From NCBI RefSeq assembly GCF_018139145.2, contig NC_059500.1, positions 58,121,580-58,185,579 on the forward strand: a stretch of DNA of 64,000 bases. Direction: 5' to 3'. The translations under genes were made by a program, and so were the position numbers. The notes below the pieces were generated by a model that worked only from the letters and a program-made list of their open reading frames with translations, had not been told where the DNA came from and ran no database searches. Source of the DNA: Gymnogyps californianus (taxonomy: Eukaryota > Chordata > Aves > Accipitriformes > Cathartidae). Shown one piece after another: positions 61,201 to 64,000 of the stretch (position 1 is the stretch's first letter; each line of letters opens with the position of its first letter).

Positions 61201-63906
61201 TAGTCAGAAAAAATTATCAGGAGAGAAAAGCATACCTTCAAAACCAGGAACCATCTGCCATCAAAATACAGGTACTGTTTTAGAACAAGAAGGTAACATG
61301 GCTTGGGCAACTTTCTGCATGTGACAGGTGATGTGGCTGATTACTACCACTGATAAAATTCTCAAATAGGTCTCTCTCCCTCTTTTCATTAGCAGCAGTT
61401 CAAACTTCTACATCTGCAAATATGTTCTTATTCATTGGTGTAATTGTGCTTTTAATTAGCAAATATCCATTTTTAAATGAATGGATCATATCGACCTGCA
61501 GTCTAAGTTACTTCCCTGGGAGAAGCTCAGAAATACATAGCCCTGGCTTTACTCTGAGGTGCTCAGGTTTTGTGTGGTACACCTAACAATGCACAGTACA
61601 AGATCAGAAGATATTTGTTGAGTATTGAAGCAAAAATTCCTTTGCAAAGCATGACTTAAGAAATACATTCCTTTCTAGACTATCCCCATTTGGAAGTGAT
61701 TTGCCTCTGCTCCATGAAGTCATAGCTGGGTAGGGAGTGGCAGCCACCCTAGTGTTCTCGGGCTCTGGCAGTATTTCTTGGATGTCTTCAGTTTACTGAA
61801 CTCCAAAAGGAGATAAAGGAAACTTTCTGCTGAGGGTGTGAACACTGACAAATGCGTGCACACTGGTTTTAAATGGTGAAATAGCCACCTCCTGTTAGAA
61901 GCAATTTACTCCAGCCTTGACAAACAATCAGTCAACTCCCCCCCACACACACCATTATAGAAAAATGTACAACTGATTTTTTTTAATCTATAGTAACTTA
62001 ATTTAACAACTCAGCAGCTGCCATTGGGATTGGCTTTTTTTGGCATGGTGTCTGAGCCCGGTAAAGGACTGTACTGTTCTTTGAGGAATTCAGGGTCTGT
62101 GAACAGGCTCAAAAATATGGAGAAATGTAGGTAAATAAAGTTGTTCTCTGATTGTTTTCTATGGGCATTAAATTAGAAATGACTTGTGAAAAGACAATAA
62201 GTAGAGGACAAGGCTGGTGTCACTGTCTGAATAGAGATGAAAGGCAAAATATGGTAAATGCGGTGAGAGTGGCTGGGTTATCCCTGTCGTTGGGTTCCTT
62301 GCCAAGAGTTTACTTCTGAGCTAGCAAAGGGAGAGCCAAGTGAGGGAATTGGGAGGTTGTTTTCTGTGGCACAAGATGATCCTGAGTGACTCTGGAGGAC
62401 CAGAGACTTGGGAAGGAGGCCAGGCCAAGAACAGTGGGGGTCCAGCTAGGTAGCGGACAGCTTTTGGATGTAATGGGCAAAAGCTGGCAGGGTCTTCCCT
62501 GTGTGGGATGAAGCCAGTGACTGGGATGCTAAAGGATGTGGGTGTGCAGGTGATAAGAGTAAGGATGGCTTCAGGGAGGGAAGGAAATGGCATTGGACAA
62601 CAAAATGTTTGTGCTGCCATCAGCCAAAATAAACATGAAATGTATCAGGGCACCTTAAAAATATAGGGGCAAGCTTGCTTACACCTTAGTTATCTTTTTG
62701 CCACAATGGCAGTTTTTCTTTACAAGATAAACGTTGTTAATTACTTTAGTGTATATATGTAGATTCTAATAAATATGAGTTTCTTATCAGTAATAATGGT
62801 CTCCTGCCTTTTATAAAATAGGCTTTCTGGAGAGGATTCAAACAAAGGAAAAGCTATGTTGACAGATTAAAGGTGCTTCAAGGCAATGTTGCTGCTATTG
62901 TTAAGGTAAGATCCCACCATGTTTTGGGGCCTGAGTATGCTTTATCCCTTGACTTGGTCCTCTACCACCTAGGAATCAGAGACTAGGAACACAAACTGGA
63001 AGGACTTGTGCTCCAGAAATTTGCGTAGTGTTGAAAGTTGTTTAATTGACAGCTTAAGTAAATTGCTTCTTGAAAGCTCTGTTTGACTTCTATCAGGCTT
63101 TGCTGAACTTCAGTGGCTTATAATAGAGATTTCCTTACACTTCCCTTTCCATAATACTAAACTAGAAAATATTTGATCTGACAGTGTGTTATTATTCCAT
63201 TAAAAGCTGTCAAATCTATCTGTCTGAAAAATGTTCACTTTTCTGAGATTCTAATGGGATACTATTGTCATGAGTAGATCATAGATAGCAGATGGGATAT
63301 TGATCTCCTGTCTCTGAAGGAGACTGGTTTACAACTGAGAGCTGAGACTTGAAGGTAGAAATGACTTCCAAAGATAATGCTACACACGGGTGGTAGAGCC
63401 TTGAACTCAACTTGCTATTTCAGTTGAAGCCCATTAATCTGGTCACTGGACTGTAGGAGCCCAGTGGTACAGTCATCTATGGCCCCAAGCATGTGAAAAC
63501 AGCAAGCCTGCAGAAGAGGACTGTCAGAAGCGAGTTTAAAACACACACAAACAAAATAGTTTGTGCAGTGTCTGTTAAGTTTTTATTTATTTTATTTTCA
63601 GATTCAGTCATGGGTCAAAATGTGGCTAGCAAAGAGAGCTTACAGGAAACGGCTGCAATACTTCAAGGATCATGTAAGTCCTTTCTCCATTTTGAAGATG
63701 AAGTGTTAAAATAGGGTAATATGACTGCACGGGCAGTTTTGGGTATCTCAGGGAAAAGGGTGCCGGTTCCGCAGTGTGTTTCTGAGCAGAAATGTGTCTT
63801 AACTAGATTCTTTTGCCTAATCTTGGTCCCTTCCAGAATGATGAAATTGTGAAGATACAAGCATTTCTCAGAGCAAACAAAGCCAGGGAGGACTACAGAA
63901 CACTAA
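22076..63906 (+). CDS. IQGAP2: IQGAP2, partial gene: 20 exons, CH domain to fourth IQ motif
   Basis: IQ motif-containing GTPase-activating-like protein 2, a cytoplasmic scaffold linking actin, calmodulin and Cdc42/Rac1. Twenty exons read in order give 806 complete codons with no stop, and every junction is GT-AG with matching phase. Domains in order: CH domain (22076-31188), IQGAP repeats (35158-58752), WW domain (59968-60110), four IQ motifs (61101-63906). Wording is closer to recalled human IQGAP2 than to IQGAP1, for example PSFSKIGGIL, SWLTGEEIQ and LSWNDIQNCIDMVN, and the nested F2RL2 confirms the paralogue. The first ~49 codons lie upstream of the window. The C-terminal GAP-related and RGCT domains lie beyond 64000. 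Differences from human: an extra 84-codon module, an intact first IQ motif, and a Cys at the second WW tryptophan. Confidence 0.95.
22474..22541 (+). repeat. Imperfect 29-bp direct duplication, period 39
   Basis: Copies at 22474-22502 and 22513-22541 differ at one base (C versus G). The spacing is 39 bases (13 codons). It sits in the IQGAP2 intron just after the 22076-22232 exon, within the open extension of that exon's frame, where it reads EHDLYHLDN then EHELYHLDN. Confidence 0.9.
23024..23041. repeat. Poly(A) tract, 18 bases
   Basis: Run of 18 A preceded by ATT, so ATTAAA overlaps its start. It lies 380 bases after the end of the open intronic frame at 22643. It may be a retroposon tail or slippage; no target-site duplication was identified. 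Confidence 0.9.
23531..23608 (+). CDS. IQGAP2: IQGAP2 exon: CH domain, second part
   Basis: 26 codons, phase 0 at both ends, between acceptor ttctaatag and donor gtaagc. It encodes SGLHFRHTDNTVQWLRAMES then IGLPK, essentially identical to human IQGAP2. The FRHTDN.VQWLRAM segment is the core CH-domain helix in IQGAPs and identifies the family with little doubt. Confidence 0.97.
23609..25404 (+). other. IQGAP2 intron
   Basis: 1.8-kb intron with a GC-richer patch at about 24000-24480 that leaves long open frames on both strands. These are compositional and match nothing I recognise. Confidence 0.85.
25405..25481 (+). CDS. IQGAP2: IQGAP2 exon: CH domain, third part
   Basis: 25 full codons plus two bases (AG) completed by T in the next exon to give Ser. 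Acceptor ttttttag, donor gtaact. It encodes IFYPETTDVYDRKNIPRMIY then CIHAL, the conserved FYPET..VYDRKN.PR..YCIHALS signature of the IQGAP CH domain. Confidence 0.97.
25482..30643 (+). other. IQGAP2 intron
   Basis: 5.2-kb intron. It holds a poly(A) run at 28734-28747 and short chance frames; no gene, RNA or clear mobile element was seen. Confidence 0.85.
28734..28747. repeat. Poly(A) tract, 14 bases
   Basis: Run of 14 A inside the 5.2-kb intron before the exon at 30644. No retroposon body was recognised upstream. Similar runs of 12-13 A or T lie at 7843-7854, 30311-30322 and 31958-31970. Confidence 0.85.
30644..30711 (+). CDS. IQGAP2: IQGAP2 exon: end of CH domain
   Basis: 68 nt between acceptor ttctttgcag and donor gtaatg. 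It encodes LYLFKLGLAPQIQDLLGKVD then FT, nearly identical to human, where the corresponding stretch reads LYLFKLGIAPQIQDLLGKVD. It starts in phase 2 and ends in phase 1. The preceding intron is 5.2 kb. Confidence 0.97.
30712..31074 (+). other. IQGAP2 intron
   Basis: 363-bp intron; nothing notable in it. Confidence 0.9.
31075..31188 (+). CDS. IQGAP2: IQGAP2 exon: CH-domain C-terminal extension
   Basis: 114 nt from acceptor gtgaacag to donor gtaagt. It encodes EEEISNMRKELEKYGIQMPS and FSKIGGILASELSVDEAA; the first codon is split with the previous exon. PSFSKIGGIL separates IQGAP2 from its paralogues. It covers the conserved extension after the CH fold and ends one base into a Leu codon that the next exon finishes. 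Confidence 0.96.
31189..35157 (+). other. IQGAP2 intron containing the CR1 fragment
   Basis: 4.0-kb intron. It contains the only interspersed repeat I recognise, the CR1 end at 33181-33478. Open frames on both strands at 31420-31890 and 32450-32820 are unassigned. Confidence 0.85.
33181..33478 (-). mobile_element. CR1 LINE fragment, 5'-truncated 3' end
   Basis: The - strand encodes the C-terminal end of the CR1 reverse-transcriptase ORF (GKFRLDIRKRFFTERV, then HWNRLPREVVTAPSLSEF) with a stop at 33268. It is followed by the CR1 3' UTR, whose complement on the + strand reads TTGGAAGGGGCCCATAAGGA then TCGAGTCCAACTCC. It ends in the terminal ATTCTATGA repeat at 33181-33189. CR1 is the dominant avian LINE and is usually 5'-truncated like this. 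The 5' edge is approximate (33430-33480). It lies in an IQGAP2 intron, antisense to the gene, and is inactive. Confidence 0.92.
35158..35336 (+). CDS. IQGAP2: IQGAP2 exon: IQGAP repeat 1
   Basis: 179 nt (2 bases plus 59 codons); acceptor aattttag, donor gtagtg. It encodes the first IQGAP repeat, a helical unit with the pattern A.IAINEAIEKG....T...L.NP.A.L, followed by a charged helix (LAQDYQNELFEAKRRKESNA). It begins in phase 1, like most repeat exons of this gene. Strongly similar to human IQGAP2 (AINEA.EKGIAEQT..TLRNPNA). Confidence 0.96.
35337..35980 (+). other. IQGAP2 intron
   Basis: 644-bp AT-rich intron with a possible cassette exon at 35788-35949. Confidence 0.85.
35788..35949 (+). 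other. Possible unannotated cassette exon of IQGAP2
   Basis: Between two IQGAP2 exons an acceptor-like TATTTTACAG (ends 35787) is followed by 54 open codons in the frame set by the preceding exon (EAENALNIAQ...), then a weak GTGCGT donor. Its length is a multiple of three, so it could be spliced in without a frameshift. The peptide does not match human IQGAP proteins as recalled and lacks the repeat signature, so chance is the more likely explanation. Confidence 0.12.
35981..36068 (+). CDS. IQGAP2: IQGAP2 exon: linker helix after repeat 1
   Basis: 88 nt: 29 codons plus one base. Acceptor gttttcttag, donor gtaagc. It encodes SEEERDVYEELLTQAEIQGN then INKIN, matching human ISEEERDAYEELLTQAEIQG. 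It starts in phase 0 and ends in phase 1. In human IQGAP2 as recalled, the next residues (RQAAVDHIN) correspond to the exon at 39877 here, so the two exons in between are extra. Confidence 0.96.
36069..36625 (+). other. IQGAP2 intron
   Basis: 557-bp intron before the extra repeat exon; nothing else seen. Confidence 0.88.
36626..36789 (+). CDS. IQGAP2: IQGAP2 exon: extra IQGAP repeat (IQGAP1-like)
   Basis: 164 nt (2 bases plus 54 codons); acceptor atttcag, donor gtaatt; in frame with its neighbours. It encodes a repeat unit with VNEAIDGQDEVALMAGLNRP and NSSWYLLQLCDSKEQKMQ. The tail resembles IQGAP1 residues NSDWYLKQLLSDKQQKRQ at the same place. Human IQGAP2 as I recall it has no counterpart. 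The length and phase-1 start match the other repeat exons, supporting a genuine coding exon. Skipping it alone would shift frame; skipping it with the next exon would not. Confidence 0.88.
36790..37315 (+). other. IQGAP2 intron inside the extra module
   Basis: 526-bp intron separating the two exons of the IQGAP1-like module; nothing else seen. Confidence 0.85.
37316..37403 (+). CDS. IQGAP2: IQGAP2 exon: linker of extra repeat (IQGAP1-like)
   Basis: 88 nt: 29 codons plus one base, phase 0 to 1. Acceptor tctgttag, donor gtgagt. It encodes NMLDKSEIQKEVSVANAEAE then AHKL, comparable in position, length and charge pattern to IQGAP1 DPLQKEELQSGVDAANSAAQ. Same length and phases as the exon at 35981, so each pairs with a preceding repeat exon. 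A second AG three bases downstream of the chosen acceptor would start the exon at 37320 and break the frame. Confidence 0.84.
37404..39876 (+). other. IQGAP2 intron
   Basis: 2.5-kb intron; only short chance frames. Confidence 0.87.
39877..40040 (+). CDS. IQGAP2: IQGAP2 exon: IQGAP repeat
   Basis: 164 nt; acceptor gttctctag, donor gtaaga. Starts in phase 1, then 54 codons. It encodes IAVDNINTAIRNCDPSKTLV, ALMKPEAQLPVVHSFAAAVY and QTELFNLQQQNAV. KPEAQLP..(Y/H).FAAA.YQ.ELFNLQ.QN is very close to human IQGAP2 and anchors the alignment on the right side of the extra module. Confidence 0.96.
40041..40574 (+). other. IQGAP2 intron
   Basis: 534-bp intron; nothing notable. Confidence 0.9.
40575..40735 (+). 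CDS. IQGAP2: IQGAP2 exon: IQGAP repeat
   Basis: 161 nt: 53 codons plus two bases of an Arg codon. Acceptor tcctacag, donor gtaaag. It encodes NYLAHDELSIAVEMLSAVVL, LNQALENTDILVIKNHLRNP and CIGFNNLEEENFQR. Human has NYLAHEELLIAVEMLSAVAL. It is the only repeat exon here that starts in phase 0. Confidence 0.96.
40736..43118 (+). other. IQGAP2 intron
   Basis: 2.4-kb intron; overlapping short frames at 40665-41640 match nothing recognised. Confidence 0.87.
43119..43243 (+). CDS. IQGAP2: IQGAP2 exon: linker with WNDIQNCID motif
   Basis: 125 nt; acceptor ttcctatag, donor gtaagt. It completes a split Arg codon, then 41 codons plus one base. It encodes YADTLLSIKSEASTQGQDYL and SWNDIQNCIDMVNMQIQEEN. 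The W(N/E)(D/E)IQ.C.D.VN..(V/I)QEE signature is shared by IQGAP1 and IQGAP2. Confidence 0.96.
43244..45385 (+). other. IQGAP2 intron
   Basis: 2.1-kb intron; a 12-base poly(T) run near 43900 and chance frames only. Confidence 0.87.
45386..45549 (+). CDS. IQGAP2: IQGAP2 exon: IQGAP repeat, upstream of the F2RL2-hosting intron
   Basis: 164 nt, phase 1 start, 54 codons. Acceptor tctcatag. It encodes IIAIGHINEAIDQGNPEKTL, ETLLLPTAKLQDVRPVNARH and YQDVLHHAKAQKCK. Human IQGAP2 has GYINEAIDEGNPLRTLETLL and HYQDVLYHAKSQK. The donor is AAG|gttaga, with T at +3 and A at +5, the weakest-looking donor in the gene here. The 8.4-kb intron it opens contains F2RL2 on the other strand. Confidence 0.95.
48451..48456 (-). 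other. F2RL2: Candidate F2RL2 poly(A) signal (AATAAA)
   Basis: The - strand reads AATAAA about 560 bases past the F2RL2 stop, the first canonical hexamer I found downstream. Another lies at 47947-47952. Either could end the transcript. Confidence 0.25.
48915..48920 (-). other. F2RL2: Candidate F2RL2 poly(A) signal (ATTAAA)
   Basis: The - strand reads ATTAAA about 95 bases past the F2RL2 stop. It would give a very short 3' UTR. AATAAA hexamers also occur further on, so the choice is open. Confidence 0.2.
49015..50096 (-). CDS. F2RL2: F2RL2 exon 2: thrombin site, tethered ligand, seven TM helices
   Basis: 1082 nt after the acceptor CTTCAG; stop TGA at 49017-49015. Residues follow the spliced protein. 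Thrombin site LIK|TFRG at 35/36 (human LPIK|TFRG); acidic/aromatic hirudin-like stretch DYDYIPPYAIE at 44-54; N-glycosylation sites NDS and NNT before TM1. TM2 has NLAVSD; TM3 ends SRYVAIVHPF (190-199), where most class A receptors have DRY and human PAR3 NRY; ECL2 has CHDVHN (245-250), the PAR signature, with Cys166-Cys245 as the likely disulfide; TM7 has DPFLY (352-356). The tail is ~19 residues, short as in PAR3. The codon in the ATG-like position at 50064 is GTG (Val31), not a start. Confidence 0.96.
49015..51844 (-). CDS. F2RL2: F2RL2 (PAR3), complete two-exon gene nested in an IQGAP2 intron
   Basis: Proteinase-activated receptor 3, a plasma-membrane class A GPCR cleaved by thrombin; in mouse platelets it presents thrombin to PAR4. 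Spliced CDS is 51844-51787 plus 50096-49015: 1140 nt, 379 codons and TGA (human 374 residues, recalled). The signal peptide is on exon 1; cleavage site, receptor body and stop are on exon 2, the usual PAR gene plan. It is transcribed antisense to IQGAP2 from within one intron, as in human. No frameshift or premature stop. Confidence 0.95.
50097..51786 (-). other. F2RL2: F2RL2 intron
   Basis: 1.7-kb intron, GTGAGT donor (51786-51781) and CAG acceptor ending at 50097. A second AG lies six bases upstream of it (50103-50104) in the same frame. It contains the alternating purine-pyrimidine tract at 51292-51335. Confidence 0.88.
51292..51335. repeat. Alternating purine-pyrimidine tract
   Basis: Perfect purine-pyrimidine alternation from 51292 to 51323 (32 bases of AC, GC and AT steps), then one break and 12 more alternating bases. 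It lies in the F2RL2 intron. Such tracts can adopt Z-DNA or cruciform forms; that is known of the class, not shown here. Confidence 0.8.
51787..51844 (-). CDS. F2RL2: F2RL2 exon 1: start codon and signal peptide
   Basis: 58 nt: ATG at 51844-51842, 19 codons plus one base, then donor GTGAGT. It encodes MKILVLTGLLSLTSSLFTT, a short Lys followed by a hydrophobic Leu-rich core, as expected of a PAR signal peptide. Frame and phase (1) join the receptor exon. The short first exon with only a signal peptide is typical of PAR genes. The true 5' UTR limit cannot be seen. Confidence 0.88.
51845..52120 (-). promoter_or_regulatory. F2RL2: Candidate F2RL2 proximal promoter with NF-E2/AP-1 and GATA sites
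   Basis: Sequence just upstream of the F2RL2 start. Seen: kappaB-like GGGGATTTTC (51911-51920), TGACGT CRE half-site (52035-52040), a perfect TGACTCA AP-1/NF-E2 core (52058-52064) and AGATAA GATA site (52088-52093). No TATA box was evident. A GATA plus NF-E2 pair is common near megakaryocyte/platelet genes, which would suit PAR3; that role is inferred. Short motifs also occur by chance. Confidence 0.35.
52121..53967 (+). other. IQGAP2 host intron, part upstream of F2RL2
   Basis: Right part of the host intron beyond the F2RL2 promoter candidate. No exon or mobile element recognised. Confidence 0.83.
53968..54058 (+). CDS. IQGAP2: IQGAP2 exon: linker with LWLDEIQ motif
   Basis: 91 nt: 30 codons plus one base, phase 0 to 1. 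Acceptor ctttttccag, donor gtaagt. It encodes ESQDDSALLWLDEIQKGISD then ANNNIKEAAV. LWLDEIQ is invariant in IQGAP1/2/3 at this point. First IQGAP2 exon downstream of F2RL2. Confidence 0.95.
54059..58590 (+). other. IQGAP2 intron
   Basis: 4.5-kb intron. It holds a short TGCAG tandem run at 54991-55010 and chance open frames on both strands, the longest 115 codons on the - strand at 57669-58016, none recognisable. Confidence 0.85.
58591..58752 (+). CDS. IQGAP2: IQGAP2 exon: last IQGAP repeat
   Basis: 162 nt; acceptor tttaccctag, donor gtaaaa. It completes a Leu codon, then 53 codons plus one base. It encodes LAVGTSMINKSLEKGDSQAI, LMILQSKFGLRVIPECAETY and FRNLSEAKNLKTRE. IPEC.(E/D).Y...L..AK.LK is common to IQGAP1 and IQGAP2. 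It follows a 4.5-kb intron. Confidence 0.94.
58753..59967 (+). other. IQGAP2 intron
   Basis: 1.2-kb intron with a poly(T) run near 59097-59109; nothing else seen. Confidence 0.87.
59968..60110 (+). CDS. IQGAP2: IQGAP2 exon: WW domain (second Trp replaced by Cys)
   Basis: 143 nt: two bases, then 47 codons. Acceptor gcttttag, donor gtaggt. It encodes NESPWIKLVMKNMYDYYYNV, ETEEGTCVAPEGVVPKT and SWLTGEEIQ. The WW-like fold is shown by the first Trp (PWIKL), the aromatic strand YDYYYN and the Pro near the end. The second signature Trp (SSWVTP in human IQGAP2) is Cys here (TGT, 60051-60053), so ligand binding by the canonical WW groove is doubtful. Confidence 0.93.
60111..61100 (+). other. IQGAP2 intron
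   Basis: 990-bp intron; nothing notable. Confidence 0.88.
61101..61271 (+). CDS. IQGAP2: IQGAP2 exon: first IQ motif, start of second
   Basis: 57 codons, phase 0 at both ends; acceptor tcttaacag, donor gtactg. It encodes SIVGQVTADYKREQLWLANE, NLIVQLQARARGFLVRKNYQ and ERKAYLQNQEPSAIKIQ. LQARARGFLVR is a complete IQ motif ((I/L/V)Q...RG...(R/K)), very like IQGAP1 LQARCRGYLVR. Human IQGAP2 as recalled has a degenerate FQATSSGPILR here. The last residues, IKIQ, open the second IQ motif. IQ motifs bind calmodulin or myosin light chains. Confidence 0.96.
61272..62821 (+). other. IQGAP2 intron
   Basis: 1.55-kb intron between the exons that share the second IQ motif; one 99-codon - strand frame at 62321-62620 is unassigned. 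Confidence 0.87.
62822..62905 (+). CDS. IQGAP2: IQGAP2 exon: second IQ motif, start of third
   Basis: 28 codons, phase 0 at both ends; acceptor ttataaaatag, donor gtaaga. It encodes AFWRGFKQRKSYVDRLKVLQ then GNVAAIVK. Joined to the preceding exon it reads IKIQAFWRGFKQRKSY, a full IQ motif (human VKIQAFWKGYKQRKEY). It ends with IVK, the lead-in to the third motif. Confidence 0.95.
62906..63601 (+). other. IQGAP2 intron
   Basis: 696-bp intron; nothing notable. Confidence 0.88.
63602..63673 (+). CDS. IQGAP2: IQGAP2 exon: third IQ motif
   Basis: 24 codons, phase 0 at both ends; acceptor tttattttcag, donor gtaagt. It encodes IQSWVKMWLAKRAYRKRLQY then FKDH. IQSWVKMWLAKRAY aligns with human IQSWFRMATARKSY; the position usually Gly in IQ motifs is Trp here, as it is non-Gly in human. 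LQYF(K/R)DH is invariant in IQGAPs. Confidence 0.95.
63837..63906 (+). CDS. IQGAP2: IQGAP2 exon: fourth IQ motif
   Basis: 23 codons plus one base; acceptor cccttccag, donor gtaagt. It encodes NDEIVKIQAFLRANKAREDY then RTL, matching human IVKIQSLLRANKARDDYKTL. The open phase-1 end shows that coding continues beyond the window. Confidence 0.95.
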
Positions 63907-64000
63907 GTAAGTGGTAACAGTTGAATGTTTTATGTTTGTGGAGAAGTATGTTACTGTGTTCAGTCATTGTTTTTAAAACTTTCACCTGGGATTTCTCAGT

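Overview
The window is nuclear DNA from a vertebrate, most likely a bird. It carries the 5' half of an IQGAP2 orthologue on the + strand, read as 20 consecutive GT-AG exons that keep one reading frame. It also carries a complete two-exon F2RL2 gene (protease-activated receptor 3, PAR3) on the - strand, inside one IQGAP2 intron. The bird assignment rests on compact introns, few interspersed repeats and a truncated CR1 LINE 3' end. The species cannot be named. In chicken the genes of human 5q13 lie on chromosome Z, so Z linkage is a reasonable inference, but the sequence does not show it.

Layout. 1-22075 holds no exon I can support; it is most simply intron upstream of the first IQGAP2 exon seen, because the exon for the N-terminal ~49 residues was not found. 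22076-31188 holds five exons for the calponin-homology (CH) domain and its C-terminal extension. 35158-45549 and 53968-58752 hold the IQGAP-repeat (helical) region, in which most repeats occupy one exon of 53-59 codons. 59968-60110 is the WW-domain exon. 61101-63906 is the IQ-motif block (four motifs). The GAP-related and RasGAP C-terminal domains lie beyond the right edge. F2RL2 occupies 49015-51844, inside the 8.4-kb intron between the IQGAP2 exons at 45386-45549 and 53968-54058.

Function. IQGAP2 is a cytoplasmic scaffold: the CH domain binds F-actin, the IQ motifs bind calmodulin and myosin light chains, and the downstream GRD binds Cdc42/Rac1. PAR3 is a thrombin-cleaved seven-transmembrane receptor. 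The nested antisense arrangement matches the mammalian locus, so it is ancient synteny.

Most notable observations. (1) A frame-neutral two-exon module of 84 codons (36626-36789 plus 37316-37403) matches a repeat present in IQGAP1 but absent from human IQGAP2 as I recall it. (2) The first IQ motif is intact, while the human IQGAP2 one is degenerate. (3) The second WW-domain tryptophan is replaced by cysteine. (4) The F2RL2-hosting intron has a weak GTTAGA donor. (5) NF-E2/AP-1 and GATA sites lie just upstream of F2RL2. No prokaryotic system, CRISPR array, viral gene or RNA gene was seen.
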